14,953 bases of DNA, from contig DATILI010000229.1 in the NCBI GenBank assembly GCA_035476635.1, positions 1 to 14,953 of the forward strand. Direction: 5' to 3'. Below are positions 7,493 to 14,953 of the stretch, in pieces. The DNA comes from DATILI01 sp035476635. Lineage in GTDB: Bacteria; Pseudomonadota; Gammaproteobacteria; Burkholderiales; Burkholderiaceae_C. A program made the translations under genes and the position numbers. Position 1 is the first letter of the stretch, and each line of letters starts with the position of its first letter. A model generated the notes under the pieces. The model saw only the letters and a program-made list of their open reading frames with translations, did no database searches and was not told where the DNA came from.

Positions 7493-7510
7493 GTATTAAA
7501 TTCCGATACT
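7492..7510 (+). promoter_or_regulatory. Operator-like near-palindrome, site 3, upstream of the YiaA-type gene
   Basis: AGTATTAAATTCCGATACT: 5-bp arms AGTAT/ATACT, 14 of 19 positions identical to site 1. It begins on the last base of the preceding stop codon. The four T's that follow could suggest a terminator, but the stem is AT-rich and only 5 bp, so an operator is preferred. The remaining 95 bases to the next start show no clear -35/-10 pair. Confidence 0.45.
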
Positions 7511-7605
7511 TTTGGCATGGATTGGTGAGTCTATTGCGCTAATTCTGTGCTTTTCCGAGCCCTTCCGGCCACACTTCATCCACCCCAACCACTCACAGAG
7601 GTCCT

Positions 7606-8073
7606 ATGCAAGTTCTGATGCACCGTGATTCCAAAGCCTGGCAGTTTCAGGTCTGGGCGTCATTCCTGATTGCCGTTTTCCTGTGCGCTGTCGGCCTGGC
7701 GTATTTGCCGGGCAAGGACCTGGACCGGGCCTTCATGATCATGGGTTACTTCTTCTGCCTGTCGGCGGCCTTCGTGCTGGCGAAGTACGTTCGCGACAGC
7801 GAGAAGAGCAAGGGCGAAGGCAAGATGGCCGACACCCCCGCGTTCAAGTTCGTCGTCTGGGGCGGGTTTTTCCTGGCCATGGCGCTGACCGGCTGGGGCC
7901 TGTACCGCATGGAGGTCAATGAGACCTACAAGGCCTTCCTTGGTGTGAGCTGGCTGTACCTGATCACCTGCACCTTCACCTTGGCCAAGACGTTGCGCGA
8001 CAAGCACGAGGTCGACCTGCACGAAGCGCACATGGCGGGCCGCATGTCGCGCCAAACCGTGGAGGCTGAATAA
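7606..8073 (+). CDS. YiaA/YiaB-family inner membrane protein
   Basis: 155-residue membrane protein made of two copies of the YiaA/YiaB two-helix unit. Unit one spans about residues 14-64 and ends FVLAKYVRD; unit two spans about 81-132 and ends FTLAKTLRD. Each has a helix pair (about 14-34 with 42-60, and 81-101 with 109-127). The charged linker (SEKSKGEGK) and C-terminal tail are probably cytoplasmic. The family's biochemical function is unknown; in enterobacteria it has been associated with the cell envelope. The ATG at 7606 has GAGG 7 bases upstream. It is the first gene of a tight three-gene unit (next start 24 bases after the stop), and the operator-like site 3 lies 96-114 bases upstream. 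Confidence 0.82.
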   Translation: MQVLMHRDSKAWQFQVWASFLIAVFLCAVGLAYLPGKDLDRAFMIMGYFFCLSAAFVLAKYVRDSEKSKGEGKMADTPAFKFVVWGGFFLAMALTGWGLYRMEVNETYKAFLGVSWLYLITCTFTLAKTLRDKHEVDLHEAHMAGRMSRQTVEAE

Positions 8074-8097
8074 GCCGCCTTTATCCGGAGAATTGCC

Positions 8098-8556
8098 ATG
8101 AAAACCAAGTTTGCTGCTTTCTCAATCGTTGTCAGCGTGCTGCTGATGGGTTCCGGTGTTGCCGTTACTGCACACGCGCAAAGCGAGGCATCGGCGCTGA
8201 GCGCGGTCTCGGCCTTGCCGGTGGCCTCGGTGGTAGTCGGCGCCAGTGCGGTGGCCGGTGCCGTCGTCACCGTGCCGGTCATGCTGTCCACGGCCGGCGC
8301 GGTGTTGGTCGTCAAGACGGTGGAAATCACCGCGCGCGGTTCGCTGATCGTGCTGGAACGTGCTTCCGACGGCGCCCGTGTCAGCCTGGAGCTCATCGGC
8401 AAGGGCGTGGGCAACGTCTCGCTGGTGGCCGGCACGGCCGTGACGGTGAGCGTGATTGGCGCGGGGGTGGTGCTGTCCGCCGCGGGCGAGGCCATCGCCT
8501 TCTTGCCGAATGCCTTGGGGCGGGCGCTGCTGCACAACGAGCGCCTGACGCAATGA
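8098..8556 (+). CDS. Small exported glycine/alanine/valine-rich protein, unknown function
   Basis: I do not recognise the family. The 152-residue product has a clear signal peptide (positively charged start, hydrophobic core at about 9-22, cleavage after TAHA near residue 27). A mature region follows that is extremely rich in small and beta-branched residues, with long hydrophobic runs around 37-75 and 103-130 separated by a more polar segment (ERASDGARVSLELIGKG). These runs could be membrane-inserting or glycine-zipper-like helices. There is no cysteine and no catalytic motif. CGGAGA lies about 9 bases before the ATG. Its stop overlaps the next start by 4 bases (ATGA), so it is translationally coupled to the DUF2145 gene, and the two exported proteins probably work together. 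Confidence 0.75.
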   Translation: MKTKFAAFSIVVSVLLMGSGVAVTAHAQSEASALSAVSALPVASVVVGASAVAGAVVTVPVMLSTAGAVLVVKTVEITARGSLIVLERASDGARVSLELIGKGVGNVSLVAGTAVTVSVIGAGVVLSAAGEAIAFLPNALGRALLHNERLTQ

Positions 8557-9362
8557 AACACCTGCACGCGAAGGCCGCGGCAGCCCTGCTGACGGCCGTG
8601 GTGCTGGCCTGCGCCGCACCGGCCCACGCCGGCCGCTCCTGCGAGGCCAGGAAGACCCATACCCAGACCATCGAACGGGGCCTGGCCTTGGCTGAAAAAA
8701 CCCTGGCGGCGCTGGACGCCAGCGGCGCGCGCGTGGTGGTGCTGGCGCGCGCCGGCCAGGACCTGAGCAAGTACGGCCTGCGCTATTCGCACCTGGGGTT
8801 GGCCTACCGCGAGGAAGACGGCAAGGGCGGCCATGCCTGGCGCGTGCTGCACAAGCTCAACCAGTGCGGCAGCGCCGACTCGGCCATCTACCGCCAAGGA
8901 CTGGGCGAGTTCTTTCTGGACGATCTGTGGCGCTTCGAGGCCGCCTGGGTGGTACCCACACCCGAGGTGCAGGATCGCCTGCTGGCCTTGCTGCAAGACC
9001 AGGGCAAGGCGCTGCGCCTGCACCACAAGCCCTACAGCATCGTGAGTTATGCCTGGGGGCAGAAGTACCAGCAGTCCAACCAGTGGGCTATCGAGACGCT
9101 CGCATCGGCGATGGAGCCGGGCGCCGGCTCGCGTGAGCGCGCACAGGCCTGGCTGCAATTCAAGGGCTACGAGCCGACCACGCTCAAGCTGGGGCCGCTC
9201 ACGCGCTTGGGCGGCCGGGCCAGTGCGGCCAATGTGGCGTTCGACGACCATCCAAGCGAAAAGCGCTTTAGCGACCGCATCGAAACGGTGACGGTGGACT
9301 CGGTGTTCAGCTGGATGCAGAAAGCCCAGCTGGGCAAGGCGCCGGTGGTGCTGCGGCTCTAG
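8553..9362 (+). CDS. Exported DUF2145-type protein
   Basis: 269 residues with a signal peptide (hydrophobic core at about 8-22, probable cleavage after PAHA near residue 26), so periplasmic or surface-exposed. The mature protein resembles DUF2145: RYSHLGLAYR (77-86), WRVLHKLNQCG (96-106), LGEFFLDDLWRFEA (117-130) and YQQSNQWAIETLA (172-184). The SHLGLAYR and SNQWA blocks look like the histidine and nucleophile regions of permuted papain-like (YiiX/NlpC-P60) proteins, but with serine where cysteine would be; this comparison is only an inference. The start is fixed by the ATGA overlap with the preceding gene and has little ribosome site of its own. It ends 10 bases before the stop of tgt on the other strand. 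Confidence 0.75.
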   Translation: MKHLHAKAAAALLTAVVLACAAPAHAGRSCEARKTHTQTIERGLALAEKTLAALDASGARVVVLARAGQDLSKYGLRYSHLGLAYREEDGKGGHAWRVLHKLNQCGSADSAIYRQGLGEFFLDDLWRFEAAWVVPTPEVQDRLLALLQDQGKALRLHHKPYSIVSYAWGQKYQQSNQWAIETLASAMEPGAGSRERAQAWLQFKGYEPTTLKLGPLTRLGGRASAANVAFDDHPSEKRFSDRIETVTVDSVFSWMQKAQLGKAPVVLRL

Positions 9363-9372
9363 CCAAGGTCAA

Positions 9373-10524
9373 CTACACGCCGCGCGCCCGATCCGCATGG
9401 AACTGCTGGACGAACGCCGCAAAGCTCCCCGCGTCCAGTGCCTCGCGCACCTCGCGCATGAGGTTCAGGTAGTAGTGCAGGTTGTGGATGGTGGTCAGCA
9501 TCGGCCCGAGCATTTCACCGCAGCGGTCCAGGTGATGCAGATACGCGCGTGAGAAGTTCTGGCAGGTGTAGCAGCTGCAGCTCTCGTCCAGCGGGCGCTC
9601 GTCGGTCTTGTGGCGCGCGTTGCGGATCTTGAGGTCGCCAAAGCGTGTGAACAAATGGCCGTTGCGCGCATTGCGCGTGGGCATCACGCAATCGAACATG
9701 TCCACACCATCGGCCACGCCCTGCACCAGGTCTTCCGGCGTGCCCACGCCCATCAGGTAGCGCGGCTTGTGGGCGGGCAGGCGGTGCGGCGTGTGCGCCA
9801 TGATGCGCAGCATCTCTTCCTTGGGCTCGCCCACGCTGACGCCGCCGACGGCGTAGCCCGGGAAATCCAGGTCCACCAGGCCGCTGAGCGACTCGGCGCG
9901 CAGGTTCTCGAACATGCCGCCCTGCACGATGCCGAACAGCGCGTTCGGATTTTGCAGCCGCGCGAATTCGGTCTTGCAGCGATTCGCCCAGCGCAGGCTC
10001 AACTCCATCGAGCTGCGCGCCTCGCGTTCAGTGGTGATGTGGCCCTTGGTGTCGTAAGGCGTGCACTCGTCGAACTGCATCACGATGTCGCTGTTCAACG
10101 TGGTCTGGATCTGCATGCTGATCTCGGGCGTGAGGAACAGCTTGTCGCCATTGACGGGCGAGGCGAACTTCACGCCCTCCTCGGTGATCTTGCGCATCTC
10201 GCCCAGGCTCCAGACCTGGAAGCCGCCCGAGTCGGTGAGGATTGGCTTGCTCCAGCTTTCGAACTTGTGCAGGCCGCCGAACTGTTGCATCACATCCAGG
10301 CCCGGCCGCATCCACAGGTGAAAAGTGTTGCCCAGGATGATCTGCGCGCCCATCTCTTCGAGCGAACGCGGCATCACGCCCTTGACCGTGCCGTAGGTTC
10401 CCACGGGCATGAAGATCGGGGTCTGCACCACGCCGTGGTTGAGCGTCAGGCGGCCGCGCCGCGCATGCGAGCCGAGGTAGCTGCCTTGGGCGTCGTCGGT
10501 TTTGAGGAGTTCGAATTGCAGCAT
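9373..10524 (-). CDS. tgt: tRNA-guanine transglycosylase (queuosine pathway)
   Basis: Cytoplasmic enzyme that exchanges guanine 34 for preQ1 in the anticodons of Asp, Asn, His and Tyr tRNAs. The 383-residue product is full length (Escherichia coli 375). Visible are LTDSGGFQ with the general-base aspartate (D98), QGGMF (201-205), GGVSVGEP (227-234), FDCVMPTRNARNG with the nucleophile (D278), and the zinc site CSCYTC (C316, C318, C321) plus H347. The last five positions sit exactly 14 residues after their Escherichia coli counterparts, so the C-terminal half is collinear. The ATG at 10524 follows the queA stop after a single base, so it is translated from the same message as queA, the next enzyme in the pathway. 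Confidence 0.98.
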   Translation of the reverse strand: MLQFELLKTDDAQGSYLGSHARRGRLTLNHGVVQTPIFMPVGTYGTVKGVMPRSLEEMGAQIILGNTFHLWMRPGLDVMQQFGGLHKFESWSKPILTDSGGFQVWSLGEMRKITEEGVKFASPVNGDKLFLTPEISMQIQTTLNSDIVMQFDECTPYDTKGHITTEREARSSMELSLRWANRCKTEFARLQNPNALFGIVQGGMFENLRAESLSGLVDLDFPGYAVGGVSVGEPKEEMLRIMAHTPHRLPAHKPRYLMGVGTPEDLVQGVADGVDMFDCVMPTRNARNGHLFTRFGDLKIRNARHKTDERPLDESCSCYTCQNFSRAYLHHLDRCGEMLGPMLTTIHNLHYYLNLMREVREALDAGSFAAFVQQFHADRARGV

Positions 10525-10525
10525 G

Positions 10526-11569
10526 TCAAACTTTCTGGCGAGTCAAAAGCATGGCGTCGCCATAGCTGAAAAACCGGTAGCGCTGTTCGATGGCGTGCCG
10601 GTACAGGCCCATGACGTGCTCGTAGCCGGCGAGGGCGCTGACCAGCATCATGAGCGTGGATTTGGGTAGATGGAAATTGGTGACCAGGCTGTCGACCAGC
10701 TTGAATTCGAAGCCTGGCGTGATGAAGATTCGAGTGTCGCCGCTTGGATGGCCCGACAGCGCCCACGACTCCAGCGTGCGCACAGTGGTGGTGCCCACGG
10801 CGATGATGCGGCTGTCACGTGCACGGGCCTGGGCCACGGCTTGCTGCGTGGCAAGCGGCACTTCATACCACTCGCTGTGCATCTGGTGGTCGCCCAGGTC
10901 TTCGGTCTTCACCGGCTGGAAGGTGCCGGCGCCCACATGCAGGGTGACACTGGCGCGCTGCACGCCGCGGCTGTCGAATTCGGCCAGCAGCGCTTCGTCG
11001 AAATGCAGCGCCGCCGTCGGGGCCGCCACGGCGCCAGGGTTCTTGGCAAACACCGTCTGGTAGCGGCGTTCATCTTCGGCCGAGTCGCCATGCGTGATGT
11101 AGGGCGGCAGGGGCACATGGCCATGGCGCTCCATGAGGGCGTACGGGTCGTCGCTCAGCGTGAAGCGAAACAGCGCACCGTGTTCGTCCGGCCAGCGGCC
11201 CACCAGCGTGGCGGTGAAGCCACCTTGCATTTGCAGCGTGGTGCCAAGCGGCGGCTTCTTGCTGACCTTCATGTGCGCCACGACTTCATGCGGGTGCTCG
11301 CCATGTGGCAGCACGCGTTCGATCAGCAGTTCCGCCTTGCCGCCGGTCGGCTTTTCGCCGTAGAGCCGGGCCTTCACCACCTTGGTGTCGTTGAAGACCA
11401 GCAGGTCGCCGGCCTTCAGCAGCGCGGGCAGCTCGCGAAAGATGCGGTCGACGGGGGATGCCGCTGTGCCATCGAGCAGGCGCGATGCGCTGCGTTCGAG
11501 GGCCGGGTGCTGGGCAATGAGTTCTTCAGGGAGCGCGAAGTTGAAATCGCGGAGGGAAAAATGGCGCAT
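10526..11569 (-). CDS. queA: S-adenosylmethionine:tRNA ribosyltransferase-isomerase
   Basis: Transfers and isomerises the ribosyl part of S-adenosylmethionine onto preQ1-tRNA to give epoxyqueuosine. The 347 residues match the usual length (about 345-356). The N-terminus is typical (FALPEELIAQHPALERSASR), followed by VFNDTKVVKARL (58-69), the long central insert domain, GAGTFQPVKTEDLGDHQMHS near 220-240, AVGTTTVRTLES, and the C-terminal LVDSLVTNFHLPKSTLMML. The ATG at 11569 has no strong ribosome site, but the N-terminus fits the family. It precedes tgt by one base, forming the common queA-tgt pair. Seventy bases separate it from the stop of the HD-GYP gene on the same strand; I see no convincing terminator or promoter in them. 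Confidence 0.98.
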   Translation of the reverse strand: MRHFSLRDFNFALPEELIAQHPALERSASRLLDGTAASPVDRIFRELPALLKAGDLLVFNDTKVVKARLYGEKPTGGKAELLIERVLPHGEHPHEVVAHMKVSKKPPLGTTLQMQGGFTATLVGRWPDEHGALFRFTLSDDPYALMERHGHVPLPPYITHGDSAEDERRYQTVFAKNPGAVAAPTAALHFDEALLAEFDSRGVQRASVTLHVGAGTFQPVKTEDLGDHQMHSEWYEVPLATQQAVAQARARDSRIIAVGTTTVRTLESWALSGHPSGDTRIFITPGFEFKLVDSLVTNFHLPKSTLMMLVSALAGYEHVMGLYRHAIEQRYRFFSYGDAMLLTRQKV

Positions 11570-11639
11570 CGTGCTTGAGGGCTGAACGAACCCGTACCAA
11601 GTAAAAGACAGAAAGACGAGAGGCCGCTATTGTCCCACG

Positions 11640-12878
11640 CTACCAGGGTTGCCCCTGCAGGCCCGACCACATGTGGTGCAGGTCGGGGAAATGCCACTTC
11701 GCCGGATCCTCGCGCGCAACGATTTTCTCGGTGCAACCCGGGCGCGCCAGGTCCACCACCTCCGGCACGATGCGCAGATCCGAATGGGTCGAGTAGAACA
11801 CCTTGACCCGGGGGGTCATCAGGGACTTCTCACCCTGCTCGATCACCACGCCCAGGCGCCCCGAACTCAGGCGCAGGAGGGACCCCACCGGATAGATGCC
11901 GATGCTTTTGACAAACGCCTGGAAGATGCTGACGTCGAAATGGCCGCTGGCCCACTCGGCCATCTTGCGCAGCGAGTCGGCCGGGTCCCAGCCGGCCTTG
12001 TAGGGGCGGTTGGAAGTGATCGCGTCATACACGTCGCAGACCGCCGCCATCCTGGCGAACAGGCTGATCTGCTCGGCCTTGAGGCCTTGCGGGTAGCCCG
12101 AGCCGTCGGATTTCTCGTGGTGGTGCAGCACCGCGTCCAGCACCGCATCGTCGACCTTGCTGCTGACCAGCAGCATGCGGTAGCCCTCCACCGGATGGTT
12201 TCGGATGACGGTGAATTCCTCGTCGGTCAGCTTGCCCGGCTTGTTCAGGATGGTCAGCGGCATGGCCATCTTGCCCAGGTCGTGCAACAGCCCGGCAATG
12301 CCGGCCAGGCGGGTCTGGTCCTCATCCAGCCCGAGCTGGCGCGCCAGGGCCACCATCAGGGCGCAGACCGCAACCGAGTGCATGTAGGTGTATTCGTCGG
12401 CGGTCTTCAGCCGGGCGAGGCTGATCAGGGCGCCGGGGTTGCGCGCGACCGAATCCGAGATCTCGGCCACCAGTTGCTGGGCACTGGCCGAGTCCACCGC
12501 GTGGCCGAGGCGGATCTCGTGGAACATCGACATCACGGCCTGCTTGGACTTGGCGCAAATGGAGGCGGCCCGCTCGATTTCCTGTGCCAGCGAAACCGGC
12601 TCCAAGGGCGGCACGTCCTCGCCAAGCTGGCCGAGTTCGCTTTCGACCACCGCTTCGACCTCGGCCTTGGTGACCGCCTTTTCACCGGCCGGTATGTCCA
12701 GTCCCTTGGAGCAGTCGATCCAGACTTCCTGGATGCTGGTGGCGCGAATCCGTTCGAGATCCTTGGGGTCGTTCAGCACGAAGCTCGTGCGCCAGAACGG
12801 ATGCTCCATCCAGGTACCGCAGAACTCCTCCAGGTACATACCGATCGTGAGCTGTTGAACGCTGATTCGCTTGAGCAT
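11640..12878 (-). CDS. HD-GYP cyclic-di-GMP phosphodiesterase with N-terminal DUF3391
   Basis: Soluble 412-residue protein. Residues 1-130 resemble the DUF3391 domain (MLKRISVQQLTIGMYLEEF, then FVLNDPKDLERI). An HD-GYP domain follows at about 140-330: YMHSVAV (H167), LLHDLGK (HD at 199-200), RNHPVEGYRML (H228), LHHHEKSDGSGYPQGL with the signature GYP at 261-263, and CDVYDAITSNRPYK. All metal-ligand positions I can place are kept, so hydrolysis of cyclic-di-GMP to pGpG or GMP is expected. A C-terminal tail of about 80 residues ends the protein. The frame is open to 13226, but the extra 116 residues overlap recG and look non-coding, so the ATG at 12878 is preferred; it matches the family's N-terminus despite a poor ribosome site. 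It is divergent from recG. Confidence 0.93.
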   Translation of the reverse strand: MLKRISVQQLTIGMYLEEFCGTWMEHPFWRTSFVLNDPKDLERIRATSIQEVWIDCSKGLDIPAGEKAVTKAEVEAVVESELGQLGEDVPPLEPVSLAQEIERAASICAKSKQAVMSMFHEIRLGHAVDSASAQQLVAEISDSVARNPGALISLARLKTADEYTYMHSVAVCALMVALARQLGLDEDQTRLAGIAGLLHDLGKMAMPLTILNKPGKLTDEEFTVIRNHPVEGYRMLLVSSKVDDAVLDAVLHHHEKSDGSGYPQGLKAEQISLFARMAAVCDVYDAITSNRPYKAGWDPADSLRKMAEWASGHFDVSIFQAFVKSIGIYPVGSLLRLSSGRLGVVIEQGEKSLMTPRVKVFYSTHSDLRIVPEVVDLARPGCTEKIVAREDPAKWHFPDLHHMWSGLQGQPW

Positions 12879-12944
12879 GGTCACACGAATGGGATGGGGT
12901 GCGTGGAGGAGTCGCCGGTGCATGGAGAATAAGGCCAAACCTAG

Positions 12945-12968
12945 CCTGCCGGGGCGTTCGCCGGCAGG
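12945..12968. repeat. Perfect inverted repeat between the HD-GYP gene and recG
   Basis: CCTGCCGG (12945-12952) and CCGGCAGG (12961-12968) are perfect 8-bp arms around GGCGTTCG. No T-run follows on either strand, and the region lies between divergent starts, so it is not a normal end-of-gene terminator. A smaller inverted repeat, GTGGC/GCCAC around CGAAAC, follows at about 12981-12996. Operator, leader hairpin or chance are all possible. Confidence 0.45.
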
Positions 12969-13025
12969 AACCCCGCCTTGGTGGCCGAAACGCCACGCCT
13001 TGATTGATAGGATCCAAAGGAGCCG

Positions 13026-14953
13026 ATGTCCGCCGACCAGAGTCCCGCCCGCAAAGCCTTGCTCAAGCTTGGGCTTGCGCGCGACATCGACCTGGCCCTG
13101 CACCTGCCGCTGCGCTATGAAGACGAGACGCGCATCGTGCGCCTTTGCGATGCGCGCGAGGGCGACACAGTGCAGATCGAGGCCACCGTCACCGCCTGCG
13201 AGGTGGCCTACCGCCCGCGGCGGCAACTGCTGGCGACCGTGGACGACGGCAGCGACACCTGCGTGATGCGTTTCTTCAACTTCTACCCATCACAGCAAAA
13301 GGCGCTGGCCGTGGGTTCGCGCATCCGCGCGCGTGGCGAAGTCCGGGGCGGTTTCCTGGGCTGGCAGATGCTGCACCCGACGTTCAAGGCGGCCGGTGGC
13401 CCGCTGCCGGATGCACTGACACCCGTCTATCCGACCGTGGCGGCATTGCCGCAGGCCTATTTGCGGCGTGCCGTGCAAAGCGGCCTGGAGCGCGCGGACC
13501 TCTCGGACACCTTCCCCGCGGGCGCTTCGGTTTCGGGGCGAAGCGGCGTGCCGCCCTTGTGGGACCTGCGCCAGTCGCTGTCCTTCCTGCACCACCCGAC
13601 GCCCGATACGGCACTGGCGCAACTGGAAGACCGCAGCCATCCGGCCTGGCAGCGACTCAAGGCGGAGGAGCTGCTGGCGCAACAGCTGTCGCAGCTGCAA
13701 TCCAAGCGCGCGCGCGACCGCCTTTGTGCGCCGCAATTGCGGGCCCGGCGCGGCAACGCGAATGCGCTGTCGCTGCACGAGCAATTGCTGGCGGCGCTGC
13801 CGTTCGAGTTGACCCACGCCCAGCGCCGCGTCAGCGAGGAGATCGCGCACAGTCTGGCGGCCGCCGTTCCCATGCACCGGCTGCTGCAAGGCGACGTGGG
13901 TTCGGGCAAGACCGTGGTGGCGGCGCTGGCAGCGGCCATATGCATTGACGCGGGCTGGCAGTGCGCGCTGATGGCACCGACCGAAATCCTCGCGGGCCAG
14001 CACTTCACCAAACTCATCGGCTGGCTCGAACCCTTGCTGGCGCCGCGCGGCTTGCGGGTGGCCTGGCTGGCCGGCGGGCAGAAGAAGAAGGAACGCGCGG
14101 CGATGCTGGCGCTGATCGAAAGCGGCGAGGCCGCGCTGGTCATCGGCACCCACGCCGTGATCCAGGACCAGGTGCGTTTCAAGCGCCTGGCCTTGGCCAT
14201 CATCGACGAACAGCATCGCTTTGGCGTGGCGCAACGACTTGCCCTGCGCGCAAAAATGGTGGCGGAGTCCGCGCCGCTGGGCGCGCAACTCGAACCGCAC
14301 CTCTTGATGATGAGCGCCACGCCGATTCCGCGCACACTGGCCATGAGCTATTACGCCGATCTGGACGTTTCCACCATCGACGAATTGCCGCCGGGCCGCA
14401 CGCCGGTCGTCACCAAATTGATCGCCGACAGCCGGCGCGACGAGGTGGTGGCGCGCATCCGCGACCAGTTGGAGCAGGGGCGGCAGGTCTACTGGGTCTG
14501 CCCGCTGATCGAAGAGAGCGAGGCGCTGGACCTGACCAATGCCACGGCCACCCACGAAGCCCTGAGCGTGGCCTTGCCCGGTGTGCTGGTCGGCCTGCTG
14601 CATTCGCGCATGCCGCCGGCCGAAAAAAAGGCGGTGATGCTGCTGTTCACCGAAGGCCGGATGGGTGTGCTGGTCAGCACCACCGTGATCGAAGTCGGCG
14701 TGGACGTGCCCAATGCCTCGCTGATGGTGATCGAGCATGCCGAGCGTTTCGGCTTGTCGCAGCTGCACCAGTTGCGCGGCCGGGTCGGGCGCGGCGCCGC
14801 GGCTTCGGCCTGCGTGCTGCTGTATTCCAGGGCCGAGGGCGGCCGGCTTGGCGAAATGGCCCGCGCCCGGCTCAAGGCCATGGCCGAAACCAGCGACGGC
14901 TTCGAAATCGCCCGACGCGACCTGGATATCCGCGGGCCAGGCGAGTTCCTGGG
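13026..14953 (+). CDS. recG: ATP-dependent DNA helicase RecG, 3' end beyond the window
   Basis: Double-strand DNA translocase that remodels stalled replication forks and Holliday junctions. I read 642 codons from the ATG at 13026 to the right edge; the family is about 690-710 residues, so some 50-70 are missing. The N-terminal wedge/OB region is at about 1-170. The helicase core carries Walker A GDVGSGKT (289-296), APTEILAGQH (317-326), GTHAVIQ (374-380), the Walker B IIDEQHRFG (392-400), SATPIPRTLAM (430-440), STTVIEVGVDVPNA (551-564) and the motif VI region QLRGRVGRG (582-590). It continues to DIRGPGEFL at the edge. AAAGGAG lies 4 bases before the ATG and fixes the start. The gene is divergent from the HD-GYP gene across about 147 bases. 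Confidence 0.98.
   Translation, partial: MSADQSPARKALLKLGLARDIDLALHLPLRYEDETRIVRLCDAREGDTVQIEATVTACEVAYRPRRQLLATVDDGSDTCVMRFFNFYPSQQKALAVGSRIRARGEVRGGFLGWQMLHPTFKAAGGPLPDALTPVYPTVAALPQAYLRRAVQSGLERADLSDTFPAGASVSGRSGVPPLWDLRQSLSFLHHPTPDTALAQLEDRSHPAWQRLKAEELLAQQLSQLQSKRARDRLCAPQLRARRGNANALSLHEQLLAALPFELTHAQRRVSEEIAHSLAAAVPMHRLLQGDVGSGKTVVAALAAAICIDAGWQCALMAPTEILAGQHFTKLIGWLEPLLAPRGLRVAWLAGGQKKKERAAMLALIESGEAALVIGTHAVIQDQVRFKRLALAIIDEQHRFGVAQRLALRAKMVAESAPLGAQLEPHLLMMSATPIPRTLAMSYYADLDVSTIDELPPGRTPVVTKLIADSRRDEVVARIRDQLEQGRQVYWVCPLIEESEALDLTNATATHEALSVALPGVLVGLLHSRMPPAEKKAVMLLFTEGRMGVLVSTTVIEVGVDVPNASLMVIEHAERFGLSQLHQLRGRVGRGAAASACVLLYSRAEGGRLGEMARARLKAMAETSDGFEIARRDLDIRGPGEFL

Noticed and set aside
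7492..7516. Intrinsic terminator after the transporter-acyltransferase gene
   Set aside because: The stem is only 5 AT-rich bp, and the element matches the near-palindrome at 4596-4614, which has no T-run; an operator explains both.
9363..9372. Terminator between the convergent DUF2145 and tgt genes
   Set aside because: Only GGCT-CT-AGCC is present, with a 2-base loop too small to fold, and no T-run.
12879..13226. N-terminal extension of the HD-GYP protein
   Set aside because: It would overlap the start of recG on the other strand and has no domain character; the family N-terminus begins at 12878.
13145..14768. Long alternative frames within recG on both strands (13145-13948 plus, 13290-14768 minus)
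   Set aside because: They overlap the intact helicase motifs of recG and encode low-complexity Ala/Arg/Gly or His/Gln-rich sequence.

Overview
The window is high-GC DNA from a betaproteobacterium. Burkholderiales, probably Comamonadaceae, is my best guess, from codon use, protein resemblance and the queA-tgt and recG setting; this is inference, since no rRNA gene is present. It reads as ordinary chromosome: tightly packed genes, no tRNA or rRNA, no insertion sequence, no CRISPR array and no prophage gene.

Layout. (1) 1-1281, minus strand: the 5' part of a D-amino-acid dehydrogenase gene (dadA), running off the left edge, behind a tandem glycine riboswitch with a recognisable promoter and terminator/antiterminator platform. 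(2) 1356-3842, plus: a membrane-anchored PAS-GGDEF-EAL protein with both catalytic motifs intact. It meets an XRE-type regulator (3855-4586, minus) tail to tail. (3) 4711-7492, plus: two overlapping genes, a CREST/alkaline-ceramidase-like membrane hydrolase and an LplT-like transporter fused to a PlsC-type acyltransferase. These form a probable envelope-lipid module transcribed divergently from the XRE regulator. (4) 7606-9362, plus: a compact three-gene unit of a YiaA/YiaB-type membrane protein, a small exported glycine/alanine/valine-rich protein, and an exported DUF2145 protein. (5) 9373-11569, minus: tgt and queA, two steps of queuosine tRNA modification, 1 base apart. (6) 11640-12878, minus: an HD-GYP cyclic-di-GMP phosphodiesterase. 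(7) 13026 to the right edge, plus: recG, lacking its 3' end.

How it fits together. The window carries two separate cyclic-di-GMP enzymes, one GGDEF-EAL and one HD-GYP. A 19-bp near-palindrome of the form GTATY-N7-GATAC occurs twice in the XRE/lipid-module divergent promoter region and a third time just upstream of the YiaA-type gene. This suggests that the XRE protein controls itself, the lipid module and the YiaA/DUF2145 unit. The most distinctive regulatory element is the glycine riboswitch in front of dadA, which links D-amino-acid (or glycine) oxidation to glycine level.
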